Counted from the first letter of the stretch, positions 38,243-47,793 are shown. The stretch: 64,000 nt of DNA from JBDTSW01 sp051004675 (GCA_051004675.1 JBPCKC010000107.1:12108-76107), one strand, 5' to 3'. Made by a program: numbers and translations. The notes: generated from the sequence alone by a model not told the origin.

Positions 38243-39040
38243 TTAGGGCTCCCGCTGCTTCTCCTTGAGCTTCTGCTCGTAGTCGGCCTCGGTCGAGCCC
38301 CCGATCAGGGTGCGCAGCCACTCCTTGAAGCGCTCCGTGCGCCGGGCGGGATCGAAGCGGCGCTCCGCGCGCGCCTGCTTGGCGGGATTGCGGTCGCCGT
38401 AGAAGCGCCGGGCCCAGCCCGAGCCGGGCTTGCCCAGACGGATCGCCCCGTAGAGGGCGAACGGCAGGAGGAAGAAGCCGAACACGCCGTGGGCCACACG
38501 CTTCTTCATGAAGCAGATCACGATGAGGCCGACGGCCAGCGCGCCGGCCACCAGGGTGACGGCGACCGCTCCGTGGCCGCCATCCTCGAGATCGAACGGC
38601 CGGACGCCGATCAGCAGTAGCCCCATCGCTGATGCTGCGATCACCGCCGCGTCCACCGAGGAGCGTCCCTCCTTAGCCCAATAGACGTCGTCCAGATAGA
38701 CCCAGAGCGCGAACTCGTCGAGAGTCAGCCCGATGCCGATCCCGAACACGACGGCGCACAGCCCATAGAGAAAGTCAGTGGTGAAGGTGCCGAAGCCGAG
38801 TGTGCCGGCGATCATCATCAAGACGATCCCGAAGACCAGGTGGTGAACGTGGACCCCGGACCCGCTGACCACGCTGCCGGGCCACCACGGCACCCGCGGG
38901 CTGCGGATGAGTCGCGTGGACATCCGGATGAATCCGAACGAGCCGAGCAGGCCGAGCAGCACGAGGAAGATCCACTGGCGGTCGTGCTCGACGAGCTGGT
39001 GCTGCCAGAAGTCGGCGAGGACCGCGCCGGTGGCGCTCAT
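38243..39040 (-). CDS. Integral membrane protein of unknown function
   Basis: A 265-residue protein with about six membrane helices (WIFLVLLGLLGSFGFI, VHHLVFGIVLMMIAGTLGFG, FLYGLCAVVFGIGIGLTL, AVIAASAMGLLLIGV, VAVTLVAGALAVGLIVICFM, VFGFFLLPFALYGAI) and a basic cytoplasmic tail. A HVHH motif and DEFALWVYLDDVYW near helix three are conserved-looking but of unknown role. It follows the hydrolase gene directly (ATG next to the TAG at 39041). Confidence 0.75.
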   Translation of the reverse strand: MSATGAVLADFWQHQLVEHDRQWIFLVLLGLLGSFGFIRMSTRLIRSPRVPWWPGSVVSGSGVHVHHLVFGIVLMMIAGTLGFGTFTTDFLYGLCAVVFGIGIGLTLDEFALWVYLDDVYWAKEGRSSVDAAVIAASAMGLLLIGVRPFDLEDGGHGAVAVTLVAGALAVGLIVICFMKKRVAHGVFGFFLLPFALYGAIRLGKPGSGWARRFYGDRNPAKQARAERRFDPARRTERFKEWLRTLIGGSTEADYEQKLKEKQREP

Positions 39041-40006
39041 CTACACCGGCGCCGGGGCTTTGGCCGGCGCCTCGCGCATGCCCCCGCGCCTCGCCGTGGC
39101 CGCTACCGCATCCGCGAGCTCGCCGAGAAGTTCCGCGGGCATGTCGTGCCCCATTCCGGGCACCAGCCGGAACTCCGCGCCCGGAATCGCTCGGGCGAGC
39201 GCCCGGCCGGCCGCCGGGCGGACCAGCGGGTCGCTGTCGCCATGGATCACGAGGGTGGGCGCGCGAACGCCAGCCAGGCGCTTGGTGCGGTCGCCCGAGG
39301 ACGTGATGGCGTGAAGCTGGCGCGCCACGCCGGCGGGATGGTGGGCTCGCTCCCAGGTGAGCTCCAGGACGCGCACGAACTGGGCCTCGCGCTCGGCGTC
39401 CATCGGATAGGCCGGCGAGCCGATCACCTCGAACATCCGTCGCGTCGACGAGACGAACGACCGCTTGTCCCGAGCCGGCTTGGTCAGCAGGGTCCCCAGG
39501 GCGCGCATCCGCGGCAGCGACGTGACCCTCTTACCGCTCCCCGACATGAGCATCGTCAGCGAGCGCACCCGATCCGGGTGGCGGTAGGCGACAGCCTGGG
39601 AGATCATGCCTCCCATCGAGACCCCGACCACGTGCGCAACGTCGATTCCGAGCGAATCCATCAACCCGGGCACGTCGTCGGCCATCTCGTCCAGGTGGTA
39701 CGCGCGGCCTCGCGGCAGCCCGAGGAGCATCGACACGGTGCCTGGGGGCCGGCCTCCGAGCTTCGTGGAGTGGCCCGCGTCACGGTTGTCGAAGCGGATC
39801 ACCCGAAAGCCGCGATCGACGAGCAGGTTGACGAACTCGGGGTTCCAGTGGATGAGCTGGGCGCCCAGCCCCATCACCAGCACCAGCGGCTCGCCCGCGG
39901 GATCGCCGAGGTCCTCGTAGCAGAGCTCGAGCTCGCCGACACGGGCGAACCGCTCCTGCGGCTCGAGCTCAGCCCTGCGCACCGAACTCGCGGCGGCTTG
40001 GCTCAC
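39041..40006 (-). CDS. Alpha/beta hydrolase
   Basis: A protein of 321 residues; GTG 40006 overlaps the stop of the oxidoreductase fusion gene (GTGA). Motifs: oxyanion region LVLVMGLGAQ, HWNPEFVNLL, nucleophile in VVGVSMGGMIS, acid in VIHGDSDPLV, and catalytic His in PGMGHDMP. These belong to the aromatic-esterase/haloperoxidase-like hydrolases. The operon with alcohol/aldehyde oxidation suggests ester or lipid breakdown, for example releasing a long-chain alcohol (inference). Confidence 0.85.
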   Translation of the reverse strand: MSQAAASSVRRAELEPQERFARVGELELCYEDLGDPAGEPLVLVMGLGAQLIHWNPEFVNLLVDRGFRVIRFDNRDAGHSTKLGGRPPGTVSMLLGLPRGRAYHLDEMADDVPGLMDSLGIDVAHVVGVSMGGMISQAVAYRHPDRVRSLTMLMSGSGKRVTSLPRMRALGTLLTKPARDKRSFVSSTRRMFEVIGSPAYPMDAEREAQFVRVLELTWERAHHPAGVARQLHAITSSGDRTKRLAGVRAPTLVIHGDSDPLVRPAAGRALARAIPGAEFRLVPGMGHDMPAELLGELADAVAATARRGGMREAPAKAPAPV

Positions 40007-43000
40007 TCCGCGGCGGCGATCGCATGCGCGGTCCGTCGCGCCAGGGCCATGATCGTTGCCATCGGGTTCGTGCCGGAGGCGCTCGGGAAGGCGGAGGCGT
40101 CGCCGACCCACACCCCGGGGGCGTCGTGAAGCTCGCCCCACGGGTTCGCGACCGAGGTGGCCGGGTCGCGGCCCATCCGGCACGTGCCCATCTGGTGGGC
40201 CGAGAAGGTGACGAACTCGCGCGGGGCGATCTCCTGCGCGTTCAGGCTCGCGATGAACTCCTCAAGGTCGTCGCCCCTGGCCCAGTCGCCCACGCGCATC
40301 CCGCTGCCGACGATCTCGCGCGCGCCCGCCGTCGCGTGGATCCGGGTCAGCTCCTCGACGCCCTGCTTGAGGTGGGCGCGGTCGAGCTCGTCGTCGATCG
40401 GGTAATACGGGACCGCGTTGCCCGCGGCGTCGATCCCCACGCGGCCGTGGCCCCGTTCGCGGACCAGCGCAATGAGCGGCGCCGCGTGCTCCCACTCGCG
40501 CATGCGGCGCTTGTGGTCGGCGCCCGAGCGCCACGGCACCGCCCCGCCGAAGAGGCCCGTCGTGGCCTGGGCCGACTCGATCAGGAACCCGTATCCCTCC
40601 CCCGTGTCGGCGAACTGGTGGGAGAGCGCCGCCTGCGGCGGACCCCACATCCAGTTCTGGGGCTCGTCGTAGTACGCGGTGACGGCGACCGTCGGGTGAA
40701 GGCGCAGGTAGTCGCCGACCGCCGGGCCGCCGATGCCCGAGCGCAGCAGCAGTGCGGGCGACTCGATCGCCCCGCAGGCCACGACCACGATCGGCGCCCG
40801 CACCGTGAGCCTGGTCGGGGCGCCGTTCGTTCCCGCGGTGCCGGGGTCCGGCTGCCACTCCGCCGCCACGCCGGCCGCGCGCCCGCCCTCGGTGAGGAGC
40901 CGAAGGGCCCGGGCGCCGGCGAGGATCTCGGCGCCGTTTGCCTGCGCGTCGAGCAGGTAGGTCTTCGCCGTCGAGCGCTTCGAACCGGACTGATCGCCGA
41001 AGCCGATGTAGGCCGCTGACTCCGGCGTGTAGGTGGCGGGATCGGTGTTGCGGGTGATCGGGCGGAAGTCGTAGCCCAGCTCCTCGCAGGCCTCCTTCAG
41101 CCGCAGGTGCGGGCCGTTGAGGTCGCTGCAGTCGCCGTTCACGCTCAGCCGTTCGAAGATCGCGTCCAGGTGGCCGTCGTAGTCGGACTCGGCGAGGTCG
41201 CTCAGGCCGTGCTCGCCCGCCCACTCTGCGCGCACGTGATCGGACGTCCGCAGGCAGTTGGTCCAGTTGATCACGGTCCCGCCGCCCACCCCGGCGCCGG
41301 CGACGACGGAGACCTGGCCCTCGGCGGTGGGGAACGGCCCGCCGTTCAGGTACATCCGCTGGTAGGCGGAGAGCTCGAGGCCGTCGAAGTCGGCGTCGTC
41401 GTGGTACTCGCCGGCCTCGAGCACGACGACCGACTTGCCCGCGGCGGCGAGCCCGCCAGCCACGACGCCGCCACCGGCGCCGGATCCGACGACGCAAACG
41501 TCGGCCTCGATCGTTTCCTCGGGCGCGGTCGGCCGGCGGATGCGCAACGGACGCTCGCGATCGGCCGGCGGCGGAGCCTGCGGCCCCGGAAAGCCGATCA
41601 CGTCCCAGTTGACGTTGCGGCCGGTCCCGAGGTCCGGCATCCCGTAGAAGATCGACCCGGCGATCCCGCGCAGCGTCGAGATCCCCGCGAGCGCCTCCGG
41701 GCTCGCCTCGCAGAACCCGTTGACGATCGCCTCGCGCGCCTCCTGGGGCGTCTGCGCGGAGATCCCATTGCCCGCGAGCGTGTCCAGCAGCGAGCGCAGC
41801 CCAGCGACCTGGTCGTCGGCCAACCCCGCCCGCACCAGCGCGACCTCGACCCCCTCCGGCACGGCCAGATGCGACGCGGCCCGGCGCCAGAAGCTGCGGT
41901 TGTCCTCGTCGCCCTTTGGCGGCTCGAGCGAGGGGATGAAGGTGTCGCACAGCGCCGCCAGCGTTGCGCGCTGAGCGTCGTCGAAGAAATCGCTGAGGGC
42001 TAGCGTCGCGAAGACCTCGCCGACCGCCTGCGACACCGCGGCGCTGTAGGGGAAGTGGTGCGCGTCGCGTGCGGGGGCGTCGCCCGCCGTGACCAGCAGC
42101 GACTGGCGCCTCGTGTACTTACGGATCCCGTCGGGCCCGTGGCGGGAGCCGAGCCCCGATTCCTTCCAGCCGCCCATCGGCAGCTCGAGCGCCGCGTAGT
42201 TCACCTGCGCGTCGTTCACGCACGCCACGCCGGACTCGATCCGCCGCGCGACCTCCTCGCCGCGCACCTCGTCGCGAGTCCAGACCGACGCCTGCAGCCC
42301 GTAGGGCCCGTCGTTGGCCAGGCTCACGGCCTCCTCGACGCCGGAGACGCGCATCACCGGCAGCGTCGGCCCGAATGTCTCCTCGGTCATGCAGCGCATC
42401 GAGTGGTCGACCTCGGCCAGGATCGTCGGCTCGTAGAAGCGGCCCGGTCCCGCCCCGCGGGCGCCGCCGGTGACGACCCGGGCGCCGCGCTCCACGGCGT
42501 CGTTGACGTGCGCCTCGATCAGGTCGAGCTGAGGCGGGAAGATGATCGCCCCCACGTCCACCGTCCCCGCCGCGCCCGGGGGCCCCTGGCGCAGGTTCTC
42601 CACCTTCTCCGTCAGGCGCTCCAGGAACTCGTCGTGGATCGCGTCCTCCACGTAGACGCGCTCGACCGAGATGCACGCCTGGCCGGCGTTGTTCAGGCCA
42701 TAGGAGGCGGCGGCGTTGGTCGCGCGCTCGAGGTCCGCGTCGGCGAGGACGATCATCGGGTCCTTGCCCCCGAGCTCGAGGCTGACCGGCGTGAGCGTCT
42801 CGGCGGCCTTCGCCATCACCTTCTTGCCCGTCGCGAGCGAGCCCGTGAACATCACGAAATCCACCTCGTCCACCAGCGCCGCGCCCGCCTCGCCGCGGCC
42901 CGTCGCGATCTGGAAGACGCCCTCCGGACATCCCGACTCGGTCAGCATCTCGGCCATCAGAAGCGACGTGAGCGGGGTCACCTCGGACGGCTTCAGGATC

Positions 43001-43476
43001 ACGGCGTTCCCCGCTGCGAGGGCCGGGATGCAGTCGCCGAAGGAGTTGTTGAGCGGGTAATTCCAGGGCCCGATCACGCCGACGAGCCCGACGGGGCGGT
43101 AGCGAACGAGCATCCGCCGGCCGCGCACGAACGGCGACACCGACTCGATCTCCTCGTCGGCCAGGTAGTCCGGCGCGCGCTTGGCCCAGAACTCGAGGGC
43201 GGAGATGCCGTAGCCGAACTCGGCGAACTGCGTCTCGTCCGCGGGGCGCCCCGTCTCCGCGCAGATCGTGCCCACGACCCGCTCCGCGTTCGTGACCATC
43301 CAGCGGCGTGCAGCGAGCAGGATCTCCCCGCGGGCCTCGTACCCCATCTCCTCCCAGCCGGGCTGGGCCGCGCGGGCGGCGCCCGCCATCGCGGTGATCT
43401 CATCCGCGCCCAGCTCCGGAACCTCGGCGAGCGTCTCGCCGGTGGCCGGGTTCTCAACGGCGATGCTCGCGCTCAC
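40003..43476 (-). CDS. Fusion of aldehyde dehydrogenase and GMC alcohol oxidase
   Basis: A single open frame of 1157 residues from GTG 43476. Residues 1-465: NAD(P)-dependent aldehyde dehydrogenase with PWNYPLNN, Glu234 in LELGGKDP and nucleophile Cys268 in NNAGQACIS. Residues about 495-615: helical region (LSDFFDDAQRATLAALCDTF) like the small domain before long-chain alcohol oxidases. Residues 655-1157: GMC flavoprotein with FAD motif VVGSGAGGGVVAGG (663-676) and the active-site His in SAHQMGTCRMG (about 1094). It would oxidise an alcohol to an aldehyde and then to an acid in one polypeptide. Long fatty alcohols are a likely but unproved substrate. No stop or frame change separates the halves. 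Confidence 0.88.
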   Translation of the reverse strand: MSASIAVENPATGETLAEVPELGADEITAMAGAARAAQPGWEEMGYEARGEILLAARRWMVTNAERVVGTICAETGRPADETQFAEFGYGISALEFWAKRAPDYLADEEIESVSPFVRGRRMLVRYRPVGLVGVIGPWNYPLNNSFGDCIPALAAGNAVILKPSEVTPLTSLLMAEMLTESGCPEGVFQIATGRGEAGAALVDEVDFVMFTGSLATGKKVMAKAAETLTPVSLELGGKDPMIVLADADLERATNAAASYGLNNAGQACISVERVYVEDAIHDEFLERLTEKVENLRQGPPGAAGTVDVGAIIFPPQLDLIEAHVNDAVERGARVVTGGARGAGPGRFYEPTILAEVDHSMRCMTEETFGPTLPVMRVSGVEEAVSLANDGPYGLQASVWTRDEVRGEEVARRIESGVACVNDAQVNYAALELPMGGWKESGLGSRHGPDGIRKYTRRQSLLVTAGDAPARDAHHFPYSAAVSQAVGEVFATLALSDFFDDAQRATLAALCDTFIPSLEPPKGDEDNRSFWRRAASHLAVPEGVEVALVRAGLADDQVAGLRSLLDTLAGNGISAQTPQEAREAIVNGFCEASPEALAGISTLRGIAGSIFYGMPDLGTGRNVNWDVIGFPGPQAPPPADRERPLRIRRPTAPEETIEADVCVVGSGAGGGVVAGGLAAAGKSVVVLEAGEYHDDADFDGLELSAYQRMYLNGGPFPTAEGQVSVVAGAGVGGGTVINWTNCLRTSDHVRAEWAGEHGLSDLAESDYDGHLDAIFERLSVNGDCSDLNGPHLRLKEACEELGYDFRPITRNTDPATYTPESAAYIGFGDQSGSKRSTAKTYLLDAQANGAEILAGARALRLLTEGGRAAGVAAEWQPDPGTAGTNGAPTRLTVRAPIVVVACGAIESPALLLRSGIGGPAVGDYLRLHPTVAVTAYYDEPQNWMWGPPQAALSHQFADTGEGYGFLIESAQATTGLFGGAVPWRSGADHKRRMREWEHAAPLIALVRERGHGRVGIDAAGNAVPYYPIDDELDRAHLKQGVEELTRIHATAGAREIVGSGMRVGDWARGDDLEEFIASLNAQEIAPREFVTFSAHQMGTCRMGRDPATSVANPWGELHDAPGVWVGDASAFPSASGTNPMATIMALARRTAHAIAAAE

Positions 43477-43521
43477 GAGGGGCGAGTCTATCCCGCGGTG
43501 CCGCCCTGCGAGGATGGGCAG

Positions 43522-44667
43522 ATGAGGACACTGATCGCCTCCGACCTTCACCTCGGCGCCGGTACTGACGTCGATCTGCTGCGCAGCCCCGGGATTCGCG
43601 ACCTCTTTATCGATGCGCTCGACGGGGTCGATCGCCTGGTGCTCTTGGGCGACATCGTCGAGCTGCGCGAGCGCCCGCTCGCCGAGGCGTTCGACCTGAC
43701 CGAGCCGTTCTTCGCGGCGCTCGCCGAGGCGGCGCCCGAGGCGGAGCTGGTGGTCGTGCCGGGAAACCACGACCACCATGTCCTCGAGGACTGGCTGGCG
43801 CGCCGCCGGCTCGACCGCACTCCGGCCCTCGAGCTGGAGGAGAGGGCGCCGGAGGGCTGCGAGGGGCCGCTGGTGGCGCTCGCCCGGAAAGCCGGGAACG
43901 CCTCGGTCTCCCTCGCCTATCCCGGGATCTGGGTTCGCGAGGGTGTGTACGCGACCCACGGGCATTACCTGGACCGCCACCTCACCATCCCGACCTTCGA
44001 GCGCCTGGCGCTCGCCGCGGTCGAGCGGGCGCTCGGCCCGGGTCCAACCGAAGGCGAGGACCCGCTCGACGCCCCCGAGGGACCCACCGACCCGGACGAG
44101 TACGAGCGGGCTCTGACTCCGGTGTACGCGTTTTTGTTCGCCCTCGCGCAGGGCGTCAGCGGCGACCGGCGGGGGCCGGGCCCGTCGGCCCGGATCTGGG
44201 CGGCGATGAGCGAGGGCGCGACGCGGGCCCAGAAGCTCCGCGGCTGGCTGCTCGGGTCCGTGGCCCTGCCGGGCGCCGTGGGGATGGCGAACCGCTTCGG
44301 CCTGGGCCCGGTGAGGCCCGACCTCTCCCCCGGGGCGATCACGCGCGCGGGGCTGGCGGCGATGGGCGAGGTGATCGGCCGGCTGGGGATCGAGGCCGAG
44401 CACGTGATCTTCGGCCACACGCACAGGCGCGGCCCCCTGGAGGGCGAGCCCGGCTGGACCGCGCCCGGCGGGGCGAGGCTGCTGAACAGCGGCAGCTGGA
44501 CCCACATGCCGGGGCTGATGGGCAACGCGACTCCGGCGGAGAGCCCGTACTGGCCCGGGACCGTGGTCGAGGTCGGCCCGAGCGGTCCGCCGACGGCGAG
44601 GCTGCTACTCGACTCGCTGACCAGGGCGCAGCTGAGCGAGGCGGTGGCGGGGATCCCCCCGGCGTGA
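43522..44667 (+). CDS. Calcineurin-like metallophosphoesterase
   Basis: A 381-residue protein starting at ATG 43522. All metallophosphoesterase motifs are present: SDLHLGAG near residue 7, VLLGDIVEL, PGNHDHHVLE, ATHGHYLD and GHTHRRGP near residue 300, which bind two metals. The central insert (about 165-270) is helical. The start is divergent from the dehydrogenase fusion with a 45-bp intergenic region. Possible substrates are phosphodiesters or lipid A-like compounds (UDP-diacylglucosamine-type); these cannot be distinguished here. Confidence 0.85.
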   Translation: MRTLIASDLHLGAGTDVDLLRSPGIRDLFIDALDGVDRLVLLGDIVELRERPLAEAFDLTEPFFAALAEAAPEAELVVVPGNHDHHVLEDWLARRRLDRTPALELEERAPEGCEGPLVALARKAGNASVSLAYPGIWVREGVYATHGHYLDRHLTIPTFERLALAAVERALGPGPTEGEDPLDAPEGPTDPDEYERALTPVYAFLFALAQGVSGDRRGPGPSARIWAAMSEGATRAQKLRGWLLGSVALPGAVGMANRFGLGPVRPDLSPGAITRAGLAAMGEVIGRLGIEAEHVIFGHTHRRGPLEGEPGWTAPGGARLLNSGSWTHMPGLMGNATPAESPYWPGTVVEVGPSGPPTARLLLDSLTRAQLSEAVAGIPPA

Positions 44668-44700
44668 TCGGCCTCTGCCGCGCGCCCGTAGTGAGATGAG

Positions 44701-45099
44701 ATGACAAGGCTGGCCGGCCTCAACCTCCTTCTCGTCGCCCTGCTGGTGGCCCACACCCTCGACCACGGGCTCAACCAGCCGGCGCGCGACGTGCCTCCGA
44801 CGGGCACGGCGATCGCCCTCGCCGGCTTCCTCGCGCTGGCCGTCTCGTCGGTCCTCGCCCTTCGCCGCAGCCCGCTGGCGCCCGCCGCGGCGCTCCTCGC
44901 CGGCGGCGCCACCGTGCTCGGGCTGATCATCATTCACCTGCTGCCCGGGTGGTGGGACCTAGTCAGCGACCCCTACTGGGACTTCGACGCCAACGCGCTG
45001 AGCTGGGCCCTCGCTCTCGCTCCGCTGGCGGCGGGCTTTCTGCTCGCGCTCGTTGGCGCCAGGGCGCTGCCGGGGCGCTCCGCCCAAGCGTCTGACTAG
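44701..45099 (+). CDS. Small four-helix membrane protein
   Basis: A 132-residue protein with four hydrophobic segments (LNLLLVALLVAHTL, IALAGFLALAVSSVLAL, ALLAGGATVLGLIIIHLL, LALAPLAAGFLLALVGA) and a His/Asp-containing loop (HTLDHGLNQPARDVPP). No family is recognised. It lies 33 bp after the phosphoesterase, so possibly in one transcript. Confidence 0.65.
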   Translation: MTRLAGLNLLLVALLVAHTLDHGLNQPARDVPPTGTAIALAGFLALAVSSVLALRRSPLAPAAALLAGGATVLGLIIIHLLPGWWDLVSDPYWDFDANALSWALALAPLAAGFLLALVGARALPGRSAQASD

Positions 45100-45116
45100 A
45101 CACAGCGCCCCGCACC

Positions 45117-45157
45117 GTTGTCACCTCAGGCGCTTTAGAGGTGCTTCAGGTGACAAC
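45117..45157. terminator. GTTGTCACCT...AGGTGACAAC hairpin, copy 2
   Basis: It has the same 10-bp outer stem as 38193-38233, with a different inner sequence (CAGGCGCTTTAGAGGTGCTTC). It lies between convergent genes and probably serves as a two-way terminator. Confidence 0.62.
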
Positions 45158-45203
45158 GACAGATGGAACGCCGAACGTACCGGCGTCACGGGCGGGGCCG
45201 CCT

Positions 45204-47771
45204 CTAGCGGCGGCGGACCGTCTCGCAGCCGGCGACACGATCGGACCCGTCCACGATCGCCTCGTCCTCGCCCGCGCCGCAGCGCACGTCGTCGGCGCCC
45301 TGGCCCGCCGCGCGGATGACGTCCGCGCCGGCGCCGGCTTGAAGTCGGTCGGCCCGCACGCCGCCCATGATCTCGTCGGCGCCACGGCCGCCGCGGACCA
45401 GGTCGGCGCCGGGACCCGCGCGCACGCAGTCGTCGCCCGCCTTGGCGCGAATCCGGTCGTCGCCCGCCCGGCCGCGGATGAACTCGCTGCCGGCCGTGCC
45501 GACCAGGCGGTCGTCCTCGGGCGTGCCGTGGAGAGCGATGGTGCAGGTAGCGGGCTCGACCGGGCACCCACCGTTTTCGATCGGCCCGGGATCGTCGGGG
45601 CAGCCGTCCTCGGCGTCGGGCACGCCGTCGTCGTCGGCGTCGTCGTCGGGCGGGATCGGACAGCCGAGGTTCTCGGGCGGGCCGGCCTGCTCGGGACAGG
45701 CGTCCTCGAGATCGGAAACGCCGTCGTCATCAAGGTCGCCGTCGCCGACGGGGCAGCCGTCGTCCTCAGGCAGGCCGGGCTCGTTCGGGCACAGATCGTC
45801 CACGTCGGGGACCCCGTCGCCGTCGGCGTCGGCCAGCGGGCAGCCGGCGTTGGTGGCCGGGCCGGGCTCGTTGGGGCAATCGTCATCCACGTCGCGGACC
45901 CCGTCGCCGTCGGCGTCGGGCTCGTCCAGGTACTCGGGCGCCAGCTCGTAGCCGTCGGGCACGAACTTCGGCGCGGGCTCTGAGACCAGGCCGCCGGGAG
46001 CCTCCAGCACCGGCAAGCGCAGCTCGAGGTTCGAGACGGTGACCGGGCCCTGGCCGTTTGAGGTCCTGCCGTAGGGAGCGTCGTTGGGGAGCAGCTCCAG
46101 CTTCGCCACGTGACCGGGCTCGAACTTCCACCCGTTGGCGTTGAGCTGGAAGACCCGGCGCGTGGCCGACGCCCCGCTCTCGGGCCGGTAGAGGCCGCGT
46201 GCGACCAGCGTCTGCGTGCCGCCCGGAGCGACGTCGAGCAAGCGGGCGGCGACCTGGGAGGTCGGGCCGGGCGAGGCGATGTCGGCGATCACGGTCGGCG
46301 AGCCCATCAGCGTGTAGCCGCCGGCAGGAGCGGGGGCAACGCGGTAGGTGGCCGTGCCGAGCTGGTCCGCGGCGGAGGTCGATGCGCAGGCGCCTGCGCC
46401 CGCGATCGGATCGAACGCGCGGGCGATGGTGGGATCGCCCGCGGCCGGAGCGATCGCCTTGGGAGCCGCGTCGGAGTGGCGCACCTCGCCCGGCGCGATC
46501 TCGCCCCAGGTCGGGGCCTCGTACGGGCCCGCGGAGGACGCGGAGCTGGGGCAGGTCTGGGTGAGGGTCGTGACGCCCTGCTCAGGAGCTGGGCCCTCGT
46601 CCTTCAAATAATGGTCGAACCACGCGTTCTGCTTGGTTCGCAGGAGCGCCGTGTCGGCGCCCTTGTTCTGACCGCGTGCGTGCCCGTAGTCCAGGAACAT
46701 CAGCGAGATGTCGGCGTCGGCGTTGAGCGAGCGGGTGCGGTTGTAGAAGCGGATCGCCTCCCCCGGCGGGAACAGGTCGTCGGTCCACCCGTTGGAGATC
46801 AGGAGCGGAGCCGGGGGCGTCGAGGGGTCGATGTAGTAGGAGGAGTGGTGGGTCGTCACCTCGTCGACGATGTCGGCGGCCATCGGGCTCTGGTCGTAGG
46901 GCTCGCCGGCATTCAGGAGCGCGTACCACGCCGTGAGGTCGGCGTCGGGATCGACGCCGGGTGGCGCGTAGTTGGAGGTGGCAAGGCCGAGCCCGTAGAG
47001 CCCGGCCACGTACGACTGCTTGAGGATGCCGATCGGCCCAAGGGTGTACGGCGCGTCGGCGACGTAGTCAAGCGTGCGGCCGTTGGGAGTCAGTGAATAG
47101 GCCAAGTCCGTCCAGGGAATCTCCGGGGCGGCGGCGGCGATCCGCATCGGCGTGCCGGACGGGCTCGTCCATGGCACGAGCGTGCCGTTCGGCAGCATCT
47201 TGCGGTCGCGAAGCGCGGCGAGCGCCATCGACATGCCGCCCCCGTAAGAGCCGCCGGTCGCGCCCAGGCGCTGCGGATCGGCGAGGCCCTCGTCCACGAG
47301 ACGACCCATGAACTCCTGGGCGTCGCGGACCTCGTAGCGCGTGTCCATCAGCCGGTTGTAGCCACCGGTCAGGCAGGGAAGGGTGAGCCGCGTGGGGCTG
47401 GTGCCGCCACAGGAGTGCCCCCAGCCGCGGTCGCTCATGCTGAACACGGCGTACCCGCGGTCGGCGAACCGCCGCATCGCACCCAGGCCGACCTCGGACC
47501 CGCCCCAGCCGTGGTAGATCCCGATCAGCGGGAAGTCGCCGTCCAGCCCGGTGGCGGGCTCGGCGGGCAGCGCGACGTTGACATCGATTGGAACGCCGTC
47601 GAAGGTCGGCACGGTGGTTTGCGCGCCGCCGCAGAAGCGGACGCCATCGGGCTCCACGGAGCAATCCACGGCGCCGCCGAAGACCGAGGCCACGTCGGCC
47701 TGCGCGGCAGGTGCCGCGCCCAAGGCGCCCAGAGCCGCGCCAAGAACGATCAGGTTTCTCGGGATCCTCAC
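45204..47771 (-). CDS. Secreted S15/CocE-like hydrolase with thrombospondin-3 and RTX repeats
   Basis: A protein of about 855 residues from GTG 47771. Signal peptide NLIVLGAALGALGAAPAAQA (about 6-25). Residues 35-400: acyl hydrolase of the X-Pro dipeptidyl-peptidase/cocaine-esterase group with nucleophile Ser175 in GATGGSYGGGM and a His in DYGHARGQ; 400-620: beta-sandwich like the S15 C-terminal domain. Residues about 640-750: calcium-type thrombospondin-3 repeats (DADGDGVRDVDDDCPNEPG and others). The end has RTX-like repeats (AGDDRIRAKAGDDCVRAGPG). It is a calcium-dependent extracellular hydrolase; the substrate is unknown. A longer in-frame leader exists but lacks a signal sequence. Confidence 0.82.
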   Translation of the reverse strand: MRIPRNLIVLGAALGALGAAPAAQADVASVFGGAVDCSVEPDGVRFCGGAQTTVPTFDGVPIDVNVALPAEPATGLDGDFPLIGIYHGWGGSEVGLGAMRRFADRGYAVFSMSDRGWGHSCGGTSPTRLTLPCLTGGYNRLMDTRYEVRDAQEFMGRLVDEGLADPQRLGATGGSYGGGMSMALAALRDRKMLPNGTLVPWTSPSGTPMRIAAAAPEIPWTDLAYSLTPNGRTLDYVADAPYTLGPIGILKQSYVAGLYGLGLATSNYAPPGVDPDADLTAWYALLNAGEPYDQSPMAADIVDEVTTHHSSYYIDPSTPPAPLLISNGWTDDLFPPGEAIRFYNRTRSLNADADISLMFLDYGHARGQNKGADTALLRTKQNAWFDHYLKDEGPAPEQGVTTLTQTCPSSASSAGPYEAPTWGEIAPGEVRHSDAAPKAIAPAAGDPTIARAFDPIAGAGACASTSAADQLGTATYRVAPAPAGGYTLMGSPTVIADIASPGPTSQVAARLLDVAPGGTQTLVARGLYRPESGASATRRVFQLNANGWKFEPGHVAKLELLPNDAPYGRTSNGQGPVTVSNLELRLPVLEAPGGLVSEPAPKFVPDGYELAPEYLDEPDADGDGVRDVDDDCPNEPGPATNAGCPLADADGDGVPDVDDLCPNEPGLPEDDGCPVGDGDLDDDGVSDLEDACPEQAGPPENLGCPIPPDDDADDDGVPDAEDGCPDDPGPIENGGCPVEPATCTIALHGTPEDDRLVGTAGSEFIRGRAGDDRIRAKAGDDCVRAGPGADLVRGGRGADEIMGGVRADRLQAGAGADVIRAAGQGADDVRCGAGEDEAIVDGSDRVAGCETVRRR

Positions 47772-47793
47772 GAACGGCGACCATAGAGAGGTG

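Noticed and set aside
38840..47096. Many long antisense frames (about 300-870 codons) opposite the hydrolase, fusion and S15 genes
   Set aside because: They mirror real genes with clear domains and give Arg/Ala/Gly-rich, domain-free products, as expected at this GC content.
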